51,120 bases of DNA from Acidisphaera sp. S103 (GTDB taxonomy: Bacteria > Pseudomonadota > Alphaproteobacteria > Acetobacterales > Acetobacteraceae). The position numbers were made by a program, and so were the translations under genes. Position 1 is the stretch's first letter. Each line of letters opens with the position of its first letter. The stretch lies in NCBI RefSeq assembly GCF_009765975.1, contig NZ_LMUJ01000063.1, forward strand, positions 6,989 through 58,108, given 5' to 3'. A model generated the notes under the pieces. That model had not been told where the DNA came from, ran no database searches, and was given only the letters and a program-made list of their open reading frames with translations. Positions 16,829-26,439 of the stretch are shown here, piece by piece.

Positions 16829-16996
16829 CGGCAGCAAGGCATCCTGAGCGCATCTTCTCATCCTAACTGGACCGTCCAGGGCCGATCGGCAATTGCCGGG
16901 CAGGACTATTTTACATCGCGGGATTATTTCGTAGGGTTGTTGAAGGGCAGGCGAAAGCGCTTGCGGCCACAGGGGTCTCCAGGGCATTTATCGATC

Positions 16997-18457
16997 ATGA
17001 GCGGAAACAATACTGTCCAGCAAACGGCTGGGACTCAGGCACCGGCCGCGGCGCCGCGTCCCACCGTCAATGGGGAAACCGTCGAGCAGGCCTTGGCTCG
17101 GGCCCAGGCCGCTGCACAGGCGAAGCGGCTGAATGAGGCGAGTGGAATATGCTCCGACGTGCTGGCCGCGGCGCCGGATCATCCGGCGGCTTTGGCGTTG
17201 CAGGGTATCGTTTCCGCCATGTCGGGCGATCCGGATCGGGGCGTCGCGCTGCTGCGCCGAGCGATCCAGATCCGGCCGGGGAATGCGACGTGGTATGCGC
17301 ATCTGAGTTCGTTGTGCCGCAGCACCTATCGGATGGATGAGGCGTTGGCGGCGGGCCAGGAATCGATACGGCTCGATCCGAACAATCCGGAACATCTGGT
17401 CAATCTGTCGCTGATTTTCGTCGACGTGGACGACCGGGACCGAGCGATGGCCTGTCTGTTGCGGGCGCTGGGATTGAAGCACGACCATGCCGACGGGCAT
17501 CTGGCGATGGCGCAGAACCTACTGGCGATGGGCGATTTCGATCCGGGCTGGATGGAATACGAATGGCGCAACCAGACCGAGGCGGGCAAGGCGACGATGC
17601 CGGCGATGACCTCGGCGCACTGGAACGGCATGCGTATCCCGAACGGCAAGCTGCTGCTGGTGGGCGACCAGGGTTATGGCGATACCATCCAGTTTGCCCG
17701 GTATATCCCTATGGCGGCCGAACGTTGCCAGGAAGTGATCGTGGGGTGCAGCGCCGAGATGGGGCCGCTGCTGACGAACATTCCGGGTGTGTCGCAATAT
17801 TGTCATCGTTGGACTGACGTTCCTGGCCACGCGGCGCATTGCCGGCTGTCCAGCCTGCCGTATTTGTTTCGGACACAGTTGGATTCGATTCCGACGGGTA
17901 TTCCTTATCTGAAGGCCGATCCCGCGCGTATCGCATTCTGGCGCGACCGGTTGGCGGCGATGTTGCCAGCCGGGGTGAAGCGGATCGGGCTGGCCTGGAC
18001 CGGGCGGCCGACCCATCCGAACGATCGGCGGCGGTCGCTGCCGCTGTCGGCGTTGGCATCGTTCGCCGATGCGGGGCCGGCGGCGTTCATTTCGTTGCAA
18101 AAGCCGATGCCCGCCAGGGATTTGGAGACGATGAGACGGTTTCCCGGCATGGTCGATCTGTCGGAAGATATGAAGGATTTCGGGGAAACCGCGGCGCTGA
18201 TCGAGAACCTGGATCTGGTGGTTACGGTTGATACCTCCATGGGGCATCTGGCCGGCGCGTTGGGCAAGCCGGCGTGGATCCTGATTCCGAAAGCCGCTGA
18301 CTGGCGCTGGATGCTGGATCGGGAGGACAGCCCTTGGTATCCGTCCATCCGTTTGTTCCGCCAGCAGAAACCGGGGGCGTGGGATGAACCGATGGGCCGG
18401 CTTCGTTCGGCTTTGCAGGCGTTGTTGGCCGGGTCGCTCGCCGAGGCTGGGGACTGA
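16997..18457 (+). CDS. TPR protein with C-terminal glycosyltransferase-like domain
   Basis: The protein has 486 residues. Tetratricopeptide units span about 30-185 (ALARAQAAAQAKRLNEASGI, ALLRRAIQIRPGNATWYAHL, AGQESIRLDPNNPEHLVNLS). The C-terminal part (about 200-480) resembles the heptosyltransferase/GT9-like half of TPR glycosyltransferases: GKLLLVGDQGYGDTIQFARY, RIGLAWTGRPTHPNDRRRS and LVVTVDTSMGHLAGALGKPA. It is cytoplasmic, with no signal. It probably takes part in glycosylation of a surface structure; the acceptor is unknown. The start ATG at 16997 has only a weak ribosome site. The broken repeat protein follows 9 bases later, so they may be functionally linked. Confidence 0.8.
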   Translation: MSGNNTVQQTAGTQAPAAAPRPTVNGETVEQALARAQAAAQAKRLNEASGICSDVLAAAPDHPAALALQGIVSAMSGDPDRGVALLRRAIQIRPGNATWYAHLSSLCRSTYRMDEALAAGQESIRLDPNNPEHLVNLSLIFVDVDDRDRAMACLLRALGLKHDHADGHLAMAQNLLAMGDFDPGWMEYEWRNQTEAGKATMPAMTSAHWNGMRIPNGKLLLVGDQGYGDTIQFARYIPMAAERCQEVIVGCSAEMGPLLTNIPGVSQYCHRWTDVPGHAAHCRLSSLPYLFRTQLDSIPTGIPYLKADPARIAFWRDRLAAMLPAGVKRIGLAWTGRPTHPNDRRRSLPLSALASFADAGPAAFISLQKPMPARDLETMRRFPGMVDLSEDMKDFGETAALIENLDLVVTVDTSMGHLAGALGKPAWILIPKAADWRWMLDREDSPWYPSIRLFRQQKPGAWDEPMGRLRSALQALLAGSLAEAGD

Positions 18458-18466
18458 CGGCGTGTC

Positions 18467-19558
18467 ATGACCGAGGCGCCGGGAGAGCTGGTGGACTCGG
18501 GGCTGTTCGACGGCGTTTGGTATCTGGAACGGAACGGTGATGTCGCGGCGGCGGGTTGAACCCGTGGCGGCATTTTATCGATTACGGGCGGGCCGAAGGG
18601 CGATGGCCCAATCCATACTTTGATCCGGGGTGGTACCAGGCGGAGAATCCGGATGCGGGTCCGGATTTGTTGTTGCACTGCATTCGTCATGGGGAGCAAT
18701 TGGGGCGCCGGCCGCACCCGGTGTTCGATCCGGCGTGGTACCGGTCGGTTTATGATGTGCCGGCCGAATGGATTGCGTTGGGGCATTATCTGGCCAATCG
18801 TGGGTCCGGGCTAGTCGTTCCGAATGCGGGGTTGTTTGCGGTGCCGTGGATGGTGCCTTATCGAGACGATCCGGCGATTGGCGTCGATCCGGTGGCGCAT
18901 TATCTCGATGATGTTGCGGCGGATGGGTTGGAGGCGTTTCCTGATCCGGGTGTGGTTCGGGGGTCTGGGCTGGTGGATGAGAATTTCTATTTGATCCATG
19001 GGACGGATGTGCTTCAGGCCAACCTCGATCCTTCGGATCATTATTGCCGTTATGGCTGGCGGGAGAATCGGCGCCCGAATATCTATTTCGACCCCGATTG
19101 GTATTTGTTGACCAACCCGGAGGTTGCCCGGTTGGGGGTCAATCCGCTGGTGCACTATATTCTGGTTGGGGAGCCGGGGGGGGCGGCGACCGGTGGCGTA
19201 TTTCGATCCTGGTTGGTACCGGAATGAATACCGGGTTTCGGATGGGCAGTCGGCGCTGGGGCATTATCTGGTGAACCGGCGGACGCAGATGTTCAGCCCG
19301 ACGCCGCTGTTCGATGTGCGGCGGTATGTCTCGGTGGCGAGCGGCGGGTTGGGGCGGAATGGCGATCCGTTCGCGCATTATCTGCTGGCGGGGATGGCTC
19401 GGGATATCGATCCGTCGGATGGGTTCGATGCGGGGAGGTATCGACGGGCGCATCTGGGGCGACCGAGCCGGGGGTTTGTGGAGATGATGCGGCCGGAGGA
19501 GGATAATCCGTTGGTGCATTATTTGAGGGTTGGGTATGGGGTAGATAAAGTCGGGTGA
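18467..19558 (+). pseudogene. WY-type repeat protein with two frameshifts
   Basis: One protein of about 360 residues is spread over three frames. The ATG at 18467 reads to a TGA at 18557. The frame then changes (GGGT in place of an expected GGGGT) and continues from 18556 to 19227. At a run of eight G (19176-19183) one extra G shifts the frame again; restoring it gives GRRPVAYFDPGWYRNEYR through to 19558. The protein consists of repeats of about 45 residues built on FDPGWYxxxNPDV, NPxxHYL and GxxEGRRPNPYFD, a pattern known from the N-termini of glycan-synthesis proteins. It could be a true pseudogene, a phase-variable gene, or sequencing error in G runs. Confidence 0.7.
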
Positions 19559-19612
19559 GCATTTGTACTGGTCAAGATATAGTTTTTTCGCAACGACCCA
19601 CGATCAGACAGT

Positions 19613-22438
19613 CTAAAATGCTCCGTCGCCACCCGGCAGGGAATCAAATATGTCTCGAAGTTCAGCCATAAGCAAGCTACGAACCTGGTGCGTAACGGGC
19701 GTCCCGCCGTCGAAATACCCGCCGTCCCATTGGTAACCGTTATAGGAGGAGAGTGGCGTGAAGCCTCCGTTGCGACGGATGATCGAATTCGGTCGATTTA
19801 GCTTTGCCAACGCATTACGCGTCTCATCCGGACCTGGAAAAGGTTCATAGTCATCTGAGAAAATGACGTCCGCGCCAGCTTCATCCCAAGATTCGACCGG
19901 GAGCCAACGAAAAACAACGGCATAACGGTTTTTAGTTTGGTCACTTTTTACAACGGTCAGCTTCCAGCGAATCGGCAGTGCGGTGAAAAAACCTATCCGG
20001 TCGAGTAAGCCCGGGAAGGTCGTCCGGACTATCTCCGCATATATCATTTGCACACGCCGATATTCTTCATCCAACACGCGTCGGATGACCTCTTCATCCT
20101 GTATCATCACACCCTCGTCCCAGCCGACACGCAGCCACCACGGGTCTAGTGCGATTTGATCGGCCGCACGCAACGCAGCAATATCATCGAGAAGCGACTG
20201 TATTGAAAACCGCTCACTCCCGAAAAATGGGCCGTCTTCTACCCATACCCCGATCTGTGGTTTAAGAAATGCTTCAAGTCTGTCGAAATTTTCATGAACA
20301 CCCACATCCGCGGCAAATTTCCTTGCCAGATAGCGCACTCGTCCAATTAGGCGTTCGGCAGCCCAGAGAGAGCCGCCCTTAAGTTGTAGATTTTTTACAC
20401 TGTCGAATACCGCCTCCTTAAGAAAGGTCATTCCTAAAAGCCGCGCACTGTCAATCCGGTAACGCGCCAAATTGAGATCTACGGCCCGTAGGATGCCCGG
20501 AAAAGTCGGTGCAGCAACGTTGACACGAGGCTCTCCGGGATCTCGTCCGTGAATCTTATAACTGAGAATGCCAGGATGGGTCTTGGCCCGGCCGGTAATG
20601 GCCAGCATCTTTTTCTCGCTGCGAGTAATGTTGTCAACGACGGCTTCTCGCAGCTGTGGAAAAAAACCGATGAGCGGCTCTTCAATTCCTCCGATCAACT
20701 CCTGCAGGTATTTTTCAGACAACTCATCAGCACTTGAACGCTCCAACTCGTTCGAGACGTCAAACCGATAACGCAAGGCATCGAAATATATGCTCAAGTT
20801 CGATTTGGATAGACGCCGCCATAAAGCGGACTGGAGTCGATAAGTGCGAAGCTGCGCCATGAGCAAGACCGGGAAAAACGAGTCGTCCGGCATCGATAGG
20901 TTTGGCAGGTAAGAAAGGAACACATCTTCTTCCATTGCCGACACCGCCTTGGCACGTAGGTAGTCGGCAAGTGCTTCGTGTTGGATTTCAAGAGATGGAC
21001 CGCTAGCACGAATCGCATCGCAACCAATCAGTTCATCGAGGGTTGTCGAGGGAATATCGAACCTCTTCAATGCAGCGATCGCCTTAAAGGCCTCTATAGG
21101 GGAATCATTGGTTGCCTGGGAAATTAGCGTTAACGCCTTCTCACGCTGCACCGTCGCAACGTAGTCATGCGGTTCGGTCTCAAGAAGCTTCTCAAGCCAC
21201 GACCGGAATAGTACCTCAATCTTCTTCGGAAAATCCCTCTCTCGTTTCCAATATTCTAGCGTTAACCTCAATAGAAGGGGATTTGTACAAAGCGTACGCA
21301 AAGAGGTTGACATCATATTGGTGATGGAAAAAGACGGGTTACCGTTCAGTACGAGCCGTTCAAATTCGCGAATTTGTACGTCAGAGAGTGGTTCCAAATC
21401 TAACAATGGTGGGGAAATTTCCCACTTTGGGGCGGACCGCGAAAAAACAAATAGCTGCACAAGTTGATAGTCACGAATCAGGTTCGTGAATTCCGTGACT
21501 ATCTTCGTCCGGAACGACGCTGTCGTTCGATCGAATCCATCACAAAAAATTGTTGCACCGACATCCTTCAACGTCGTTGCGAGGAATGCCGGCGTCACTC
21601 CCGGACAGTGCGGTGATATCCTTTGATGTATAAACTCTAGAATAGATACCTGTGTTTGCTCGAGGTCAGGCAACGGAACATCAATCGGCAGGCGCTGGGG
21701 GTTCCCTCTCCGGCGCCCCTCGATTGCCTGACGAAAAAGGCAACGAGACAATGTAGTTTTGCCATATCCTGAGGGCGCAAGGACGACAGCACCAGCTTGA
21801 TACTCAACAAGTAGACGGTCCATCTTGATGCTTAGTGGTTGCTCCGCATCCGCCTTGCGTCGCAATGTCCGACTAATTGAGAATTCGTACATCGCTGAAC
21901 GTTGGAGTTCGGCTGTTTCATACCTACTATAATCCCCCGATGTTTCCAGTATCGTTTTGATATTAAACTGCTTGCAGTAATCAGAGATTGCCGCTTTACC
22001 GAGAAGCCGCTCAACCTTTCCGCGCTCGGCCGCCATTGATGCCACTGAAATCGCCAGGACGCGCTCACTTTCCCTCGTCGCCTGCAACTGCCAAACTTCG
22101 AGATGTTCCCCGTTCGTCAACAGAAGAAGAGGCGCACTCACGTTGTTGGCATAGGATTCTCCTTGTGCCTTACCGTTTTTGAGTACCTTGCCCGGCGCTT
22201 TTGCCTCCACGACGAGCAGCGATGTATCGCGATCTTGCGATGACCCAGAGAAACAAACGAAGTCCGCTGCTGGCCTACGTCCTCGCCGACCTTCCCGGAA
22301 GGTAACCGGATACTCGGACCGTATATCTCTACGCTCATAGCCGAGGGCAAGTAGTAGCGGAATGACGACACGAAGCTTTACATCGTCTTCACTCTTCAGT
22401 TCGTCTATCGTCGGTATGTCGTTCCAGAAATCGGTCAT
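19613..22438 (-). CDS. PD-(D/E)XK nuclease-NACHT NTPase, probable antiphage sensor
   Basis: The protein has 941 residues. N-terminal HsdR-like nuclease domain (about 15-140): Asp59 (PAADF) and VEAK with Glu78 and Lys80 form the PD-(D/E)XK centre. NACHT/STAND ATPase: Walker A APSGYGKTT at 221-229, Walker B ATIFCDGFD at 295-303, and the winged-helix signature QHEALADYLRAK near 487-497. The C-terminal 430 residues are unassigned and would be the sensor; they are not obvious TPR or LRR repeats. By analogy with bacterial NACHT and Avs proteins, a phage trigger would cause oligomerisation and DNA cleavage. It is a single-gene unit, markedly richer in A/T than its surroundings, lying 58 bases behind ccrM. 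Its 3' end converges with the broken repeat gene. Confidence 0.8.
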   Translation of the reverse strand: MTDFWNDIPTIDELKSEDDVKLRVVIPLLLALGYERRDIRSEYPVTFREGRRGRRPAADFVCFSGSSQDRDTSLLVVEAKAPGKVLKNGKAQGESYANNVSAPLLLLTNGEHLEVWQLQATRESERVLAISVASMAAERGKVERLLGKAAISDYCKQFNIKTILETSGDYSRYETAELQRSAMYEFSISRTLRRKADAEQPLSIKMDRLLVEYQAGAVVLAPSGYGKTTLSRCLFRQAIEGRRRGNPQRLPIDVPLPDLEQTQVSILEFIHQRISPHCPGVTPAFLATTLKDVGATIFCDGFDRTTASFRTKIVTEFTNLIRDYQLVQLFVFSRSAPKWEISPPLLDLEPLSDVQIREFERLVLNGNPSFSITNMMSTSLRTLCTNPLLLRLTLEYWKRERDFPKKIEVLFRSWLEKLLETEPHDYVATVQREKALTLISQATNDSPIEAFKAIAALKRFDIPSTTLDELIGCDAIRASGPSLEIQHEALADYLRAKAVSAMEEDVFLSYLPNLSMPDDSFFPVLLMAQLRTYRLQSALWRRLSKSNLSIYFDALRYRFDVSNELERSSADELSEKYLQELIGGIEEPLIGFFPQLREAVVDNITRSEKKMLAITGRAKTHPGILSYKIHGRDPGEPRVNVAAPTFPGILRAVDLNLARYRIDSARLLGMTFLKEAVFDSVKNLQLKGGSLWAAERLIGRVRYLARKFAADVGVHENFDRLEAFLKPQIGVWVEDGPFFGSERFSIQSLLDDIAALRAADQIALDPWWLRVGWDEGVMIQDEEVIRRVLDEEYRRVQMIYAEIVRTTFPGLLDRIGFFTALPIRWKLTVVKSDQTKNRYAVVFRWLPVESWDEAGADVIFSDDYEPFPGPDETRNALAKLNRPNSIIRRNGGFTPLSSYNGYQWDGGYFDGGTPVTHQVRSLLMAELRDIFDSLPGGDGAF

Positions 22439-22496
22439 ATGAAAGAGAAATCCAAATTGTGTTCATAGGCAATCACGCGTCTTGCCTGCCCACCCC

Positions 22497-23567
22497 TCAC
22501 CCCACCGGCTGCGCAGTGCGCAGCACGTCCAGCGGCACCAGATCCCCATTCCGTTCGAAGTGCCAGAACGTCCAGCCATTGCAGCTCGGGGCGTTCTGCA
22601 ACAGCGCCCCGACCTTGTGGATGGACCCGCGGATGTCGCCGGCACTCAGCGATCCGTCCGGCCCGACCATCGCGCTGACTCGGCGTTGGCGGTCGAACAC
22701 GGTGGTGCCGGGCGCGATCAGGCCTTGCTCCACCAGGCTGCCGAAGGGGATGCGCGGGATGTCGCGCTTGGTGGGCTGCGACGTGGCGCCCTCGACCGAG
22801 GTCGCCTTGGTCCGCAACAAACGGACCATCGCGGCTTCGACATAGGCGGGGTGGCGTTCGATGCCGATCCAATGCCGGCGCAGGCGTTTGGCCACCACCG
22901 GCGTGGTGCCGGTGCCGGTGAACGGGTCCAGAACGATGTCGTCCTGGTTGGTGCTGGCCAGCAGCACGCGATGCAGCAGCGCCTCGGGTTTTTGGGTGGG
23001 GTGCAGTTTCAGCCCGTGCTCATTCTGCAAGCGTTCCTGACCGGTACACAGCGGGATGAACCAGTCGCTGCGCATCTGGATGTCGTCGTTCAGCGACTTC
23101 ATCGCCTGATAGTTGAAGCGATAGCGCGAGTCCCGACCGCGCGCCGCCCAGATCAGCGTCTCATGCGCGTTGGTGAAGCGGCGGCCGCGGAAGTTCGGCA
23201 TGGGGTTGGATTTGCGCCAGATCACGTCGTTCAGGATCCAAAACCCCAGATCCTGCAGGATCGCGCCAATCCGGAAGATGTTGTGGTAGGCGCCGATCAC
23301 CCACAGCGTGCCGTCCTTGCGCAGCAGGCGGTGGCACTCGGCCAACCAGTCGCGGGTGAAGGCGTCATAGGACGCGAAGTCGGAGAATTTGTCCCAGTCG
23401 TCATCCACGCCGTCCACAAGGCTGTCGTCGGGGCGCCGCAGTTCGCCCCGCAGTTGCAGGTTGTACGGCGGATCGGCGAACACGCAGTCGATCGAGGCGG
23501 ACGGCAGCATCCGCATCAACGGCACGCAGTCGCCGCGTAAAATCTGGTCTAAGGGCAACTCGAGCAT
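22497..23567 (-). CDS. ccrM: Cell-cycle regulated DNA adenine methyltransferase (GANTC)
   Basis: The protein has 356 residues, nearly the length of Caulobacter CcrM, with which it shares blocks such as FADPPYNLQL, WVIGAYHNIFRIG, DLGFWILNDVIWRKSNPMPN and NAHETLIWA. Catalytic DPPY lies at 32-35, the SAM loop DPFTGTG at 214-220, and the C-terminal RAMA domain (about 265-350) ends with SIHKVGALLQNAP and CNGWTFWHF. It methylates the adenine of GANTC after replication and feeds into cell-cycle transcription. The start ATG at 23567 is used; a TTG at 23576 is possible. It lies 69 bases after rnhB on the same strand, a conserved alphaproteobacterial pairing. Confidence 0.95.
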   Translation of the reverse strand: MLELPLDQILRGDCVPLMRMLPSASIDCVFADPPYNLQLRGELRRPDDSLVDGVDDDWDKFSDFASYDAFTRDWLAECHRLLRKDGTLWVIGAYHNIFRIGAILQDLGFWILNDVIWRKSNPMPNFRGRRFTNAHETLIWAARGRDSRYRFNYQAMKSLNDDIQMRSDWFIPLCTGQERLQNEHGLKLHPTQKPEALLHRVLLASTNQDDIVLDPFTGTGTTPVVAKRLRRHWIGIERHPAYVEAAMVRLLRTKATSVEGATSQPTKRDIPRIPFGSLVEQGLIAPGTTVFDRQRRVSAMVGPDGSLSAGDIRGSIHKVGALLQNAPSCNGWTFWHFERNGDLVPLDVLRTAQPVG

Positions 23568-23636
23568 GCGGTCCAAGACCTGATTCCAACCTTATCAATG
23601 TCCTTGCCGTATCGTGACGGGCGCGCCGAAGCCGGG

Positions 23637-24257
23637 TCAATCCGCAATCGTCAGTTCCAGCCGCAGTTGCGCCACGGTGCCGAAGGCCGCTCGGTGGTGG
23701 TGGGTCGCGCCCAGGCGGCGCAGGGCGTCGCGGTGCAGGGCGGTGGCGTAGCCGGCGTTGGCGTGCCAGCCGTAGCCGGGGAAGCGGGCGGCCAGGCGGG
23801 TCATCGCGGTGTCGCGGACGACCTTGGCGACGATCGACGCGGCGGCGATCGATAGGCACAGCGCGTCGCCGCCCACCACGCAGCGGATCGGGCAGCCGAG
23901 TTTGGGGGGATAGTTGCCGTCCACCAGCGCCAGGTCGGGTGCGATCCGCAGGCGGGACACGGCTCGGCGCATCGCCAGCATGGATGCGTGCAGGATGTTC
24001 AGCTTCAGGATCTCGGTGACGGACGCGGCGCCGATGCCGATTTCGGCGGTGGAGGCACGCAGGGCGAGGAACGCGGCCAGGCGCTGTTCAGCGGTCAGTT
24101 TCTTGGAATCGTCCAGCAGCGCCGCCAGGCCGGACGCGGTGTCGGCGGGCAGGATGACGGCGGCCGCAACAACGGGGCCGGCGAGGGGACCTCGGCCAGC
24201 TTCGTCCACCCCGGCGACGCGCCCTCCGGCGGCCAGTTCCATGGTCAGGTCGGGCAT
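23637..24257 (-). CDS. rnhB: Ribonuclease HII
   Basis: This 206-residue enzyme removes RNA from RNA-DNA hybrids and single ribonucleotides. The metal site shows [17 protein letters not shown] (Asp18, Glu19), [20 protein letters not shown] and the [10 protein letters not shown] block. The ending [14 protein letters not shown] is typical. The start at 24257 (MPDLTMEL) fits the family; the longer open frame reads back into yicC on the opposite strand. It is divergent from yicC with 96 bases between starts, and ccrM lies downstream. Confidence 0.94.
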   Translation of the reverse strand: MPDLTMELAAGGRVAGVDEAGRGPLAGPVVAAAVILPADTASGLAALLDDSKKLTAEQRLAAFLALRASTAEIGIGAASVTEILKLNILHASMLAMRRAVSRLRIAPDLALVDGNYPPKLGCPIRCVVGGDALCLSIAAASIVAKVVRDTAMTRLAARFPGYGWHANAGYATALHRDALRRLGATHHHRAAFGTVAQLRLELTIAD

Positions 24258-24353
24258 TAGCCTGACGTAGCAGGGGCGGCCCGAGTCGCGGAAGCGGTCG
24301 GTGTAGGGTGTGGCGGCTTCGCAACCGGCGCGACCGCTGTTAGAAGCGCCGGC

Positions 24354-25241
24354 ATGAGCGCCATTGCCTCCATGACCGGATTTGCCCGCACTGAGGGCAG
24401 CGTCGATACCATCGCCTGGGCGTGGGAGTTGCGCAGCGTTAACGGCCGCACGCTGGAACTGCGGTTTCGGCTGCCGAACGGGTGGGACAGCCTGGAAGCC
24501 GGGTGGCGGGACCTGGCCGGCAAGGCGCTGAAGCGCGGCAATGTCAGCGCCAACCTGACGATCAAGCGGCAGTCGGAGACTCGGCTGGAGTTGGACCCGA
24601 CGGCACTGGAGCAGGTGCTGACGATTGCCACCGACCTGCATCGACGGATTCCCGGCAGTCCGCCGCCGTCAGCCGAGGCGCTGTTGTCGCTGCCCGGCGT
24701 GCTGCGGCAGGCGCAGGCGGATCAGCAGGAGGAAAAGGCGGCGGCCGCCGTGGATGTGCAGGCGGGGTTTGTGGCCGCGCTGGCCGACCTGGTGACGTCC
24801 CGGCAGGCGGAAGGTGATCGGCTGGCGGCGGTGCTGAACCGGCAGTTGGCGGAGATTGCGTCGTTGTGTGCGACCGCCGCCGAACAAGCCGCGGGACAGC
24901 CGGCGGCGCAGCGAGCCCGGATGTTGGAGAATTTGCAGACGCTGTTGCGGGAGACTCCGAATCTGCCGGAGGAACGAGTGGCTCAGGAAGTCGCCATCCT
25001 GGCCAGCCGGTCGGATGTGCGGGAGGAGTTGGACCGGCTGACCAGCCACATCGCCGCGGCGCACGACCTAATGGGCGAAGCGGTGAATATCGGACGCAAG
25101 CTGGATTTCCTGATCCAGGAATTCAATCGCGAGGCGAACACCCTGTGCAGCAAGTCGGCGACGCCGGCGCTGACCTCGACCGGGCTGAAGCTGAAGGCCG
25201 CGATCGAGCAGTTGCGCGAGCAGGTGCAGAACATCGAATGA
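24354..25241 (+). CDS. yicC: YicC/YloC-family endoribonuclease
   Basis: The protein has 295 residues, the full family length. The N-terminal MTGFARTEG with [18 protein letters not shown] and the C-terminal [19 protein letters not shown] and [20 protein letters not shown] are diagnostic. YicC proteins form hexameric RNases that act in small-RNA and mRNA turnover. The stop overlaps the gmk start by four bases (ATGA), the usual yicC-gmk arrangement. It is cytoplasmic. The GCCGGCATGAGC start context has no strong ribosome site. Confidence 0.93.
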   Translation: MSAIASMTGFARTEGSVDTIAWAWELRSVNGRTLELRFRLPNGWDSLEAGWRDLAGKALKRGNVSANLTIKRQSETRLELDPTALEQVLTIATDLHRRIPGSPPPSAEALLSLPGVLRQAQADQQEEKAAAAVDVQAGFVAALADLVTSRQAEGDRLAAVLNRQLAEIASLCATAAEQAAGQPAAQRARMLENLQTLLRETPNLPEERVAQEVAILASRSDVREELDRLTSHIAAAHDLMGEAVNIGRKLDFLIQEFNREANTLCSKSATPALTSTGLKLKAAIEQLREQVQNIE

Positions 25242-25867
25242 TCGAAATCGCACGCCGCGGGGTCTGCCTGGTTCTGTCGGCACCGTCGGGGGCCGGCAAG
25301 ACGGCGATCGCGGATGCGCTGCTGGCGAGCGAACCGCTGCTGGAACGGTCGATCAGCGTGACCACGCGGGAGCGGCGGCCGCAGGAAGTCGATGGTGTTC
25401 ATTATCATTTTCTGACCGAGGACGGATTTCAGCAGGCTTTGCGTGACGATTCGCTGCTGGAATGGGCTCGCGTTTTACAGGGCACGCATGCTTATGGAAC
25501 GCCGCGGGCGCCGGTGGAGACAGCGTTGGCCGCGGGGCGTGACGTGGTGTTCGACATCGACTGGCAGGGGCATCAGCAGTTGCGGGCGAAATTGCCGGCG
25601 GATGTTGTGAGCGTGTTCGTTCTGCCTCCGGATTTGGCGGCGCTACGGTCCCGGCTGGTAGGCCGAGCGGGGGATCATGGCGCGGAGATCGATCGGCGGA
25701 TGCGGGTGGCGACTGAGGAAATCCGCCATTGGGTGGAATTCGACCACGTGGTGGTGAACGAAGACCTGGCGGTGGCGACCGAGGTGGTGCGTTCGGTGCT
25801 GCATGGCGCAAGAAGCGCGAGCCGGCGGCTGACCGGGCTGCCGGCGTTTGTCGCGGGGTTGCGGTAG
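25238..25867 (+). CDS. gmk: Guanylate kinase
   Basis: The 209-residue enzyme phosphorylates GMP to GDP with ATP. The P-loop SAPSGAGKT lies at 14-22, the GMP-binding region SVTTRERRPQEVDGVHYHF follows, and DVVFDIDWQGHQQLR carries the catalytic lid region. The start at 25238 overlaps the yicC stop, so translation is coupled. It ends 13 bases before the stop of the convergent cupin gene. Confidence 0.95.
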   Translation: MIEIARRGVCLVLSAPSGAGKTAIADALLASEPLLERSISVTTRERRPQEVDGVHYHFLTEDGFQQALRDDSLLEWARVLQGTHAYGTPRAPVETALAAGRDVVFDIDWQGHQQLRAKLPADVVSVFVLPPDLAALRSRLVGRAGDHGAEIDRRMRVATEEIRHWVEFDHVVVNEDLAVATEVVRSVLHGARSASRRLTGLPAFVAGLR

Positions 25868-25880
25868 GCGCTCGTTGGGT

Positions 25881-26258
25881 TTAGCCCCAGACGGCCTTGC
25901 CACTCGCCAGGGTGATGGTGATGTGGCCCATCGTGGTATTGGCTTTGGCGCCGTGCCAGTGGCGTTCTCCCGCTTTGACGTGGGCGACGTCACCGACCTT
26001 GATCTCTTGTCGTTCGGTTTCCGTTGCGACCCAGCCGCTGCCAGAGGTGACGATCAGGATCTGGTCGCAATCGTGAACGTGCCAGCCGGTGTTGCAGCCC
26101 TCGCTAAAATTCACGATACTGCAATTGAAGTTTTCGGACTGCCCCGGCTCGATGATGGTCTGGCGGGTGCGATGCACGGGGCCGGAATATCCGTCCGTGG
26201 GTTCGGCCGCACCAGGTGCGGGAAGTACGGGGATGTCCTTTAACGTGACGACTTTCAT
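25881..26258 (-). CDS. Single-domain cupin protein
   Basis: The 125-residue protein forms a single beta-barrel. The first cupin motif is GWHVHDCDQILIVTSGSGW, with two His and a further acidic ligand. The second is GDVAHVKAGERHWHGA, so a bound divalent metal is likely. The Trp-rich end (ASGKAVWG) is common in small metal-dependent cupins. No enzymatic role can be read. It is divergent from the amidohydrolase at 26440 with 181 bases between, and a common function in breakdown of an aromatic or carboxylic compound is possible. Nothing else is seen in that gap. Confidence 0.85.
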   Translation of the reverse strand: MKVVTLKDIPVLPAPGAAEPTDGYSGPVHRTRQTIIEPGQSENFNCSIVNFSEGCNTGWHVHDCDQILIVTSGSGWVATETERQEIKVGDVAHVKAGERHWHGAKANTTMGHITITLASGKAVWG

Positions 26259-26439
26259 TTCGATTTCTCCCTTGTCTTGATTAAGGCGTCGGAACTGTCC
26301 CGCTGCTGGGCCGAACCGTCAACTGGCCTTTGCCATCTTGGACGTGAATGACGGCGGCGTTGACACGGGTGGCGGTTGGTGCTGCGCTTCGTGAAGTCTA
26401 CTGGACATCAAGATCACAGTAAAACGGAGGGAGGCTGCA

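Noticed and set aside
22482..23540. Plus-strand frame opposite ccrM
   Set aside because: Antisense shadow of a confidently identified methyltransferase.
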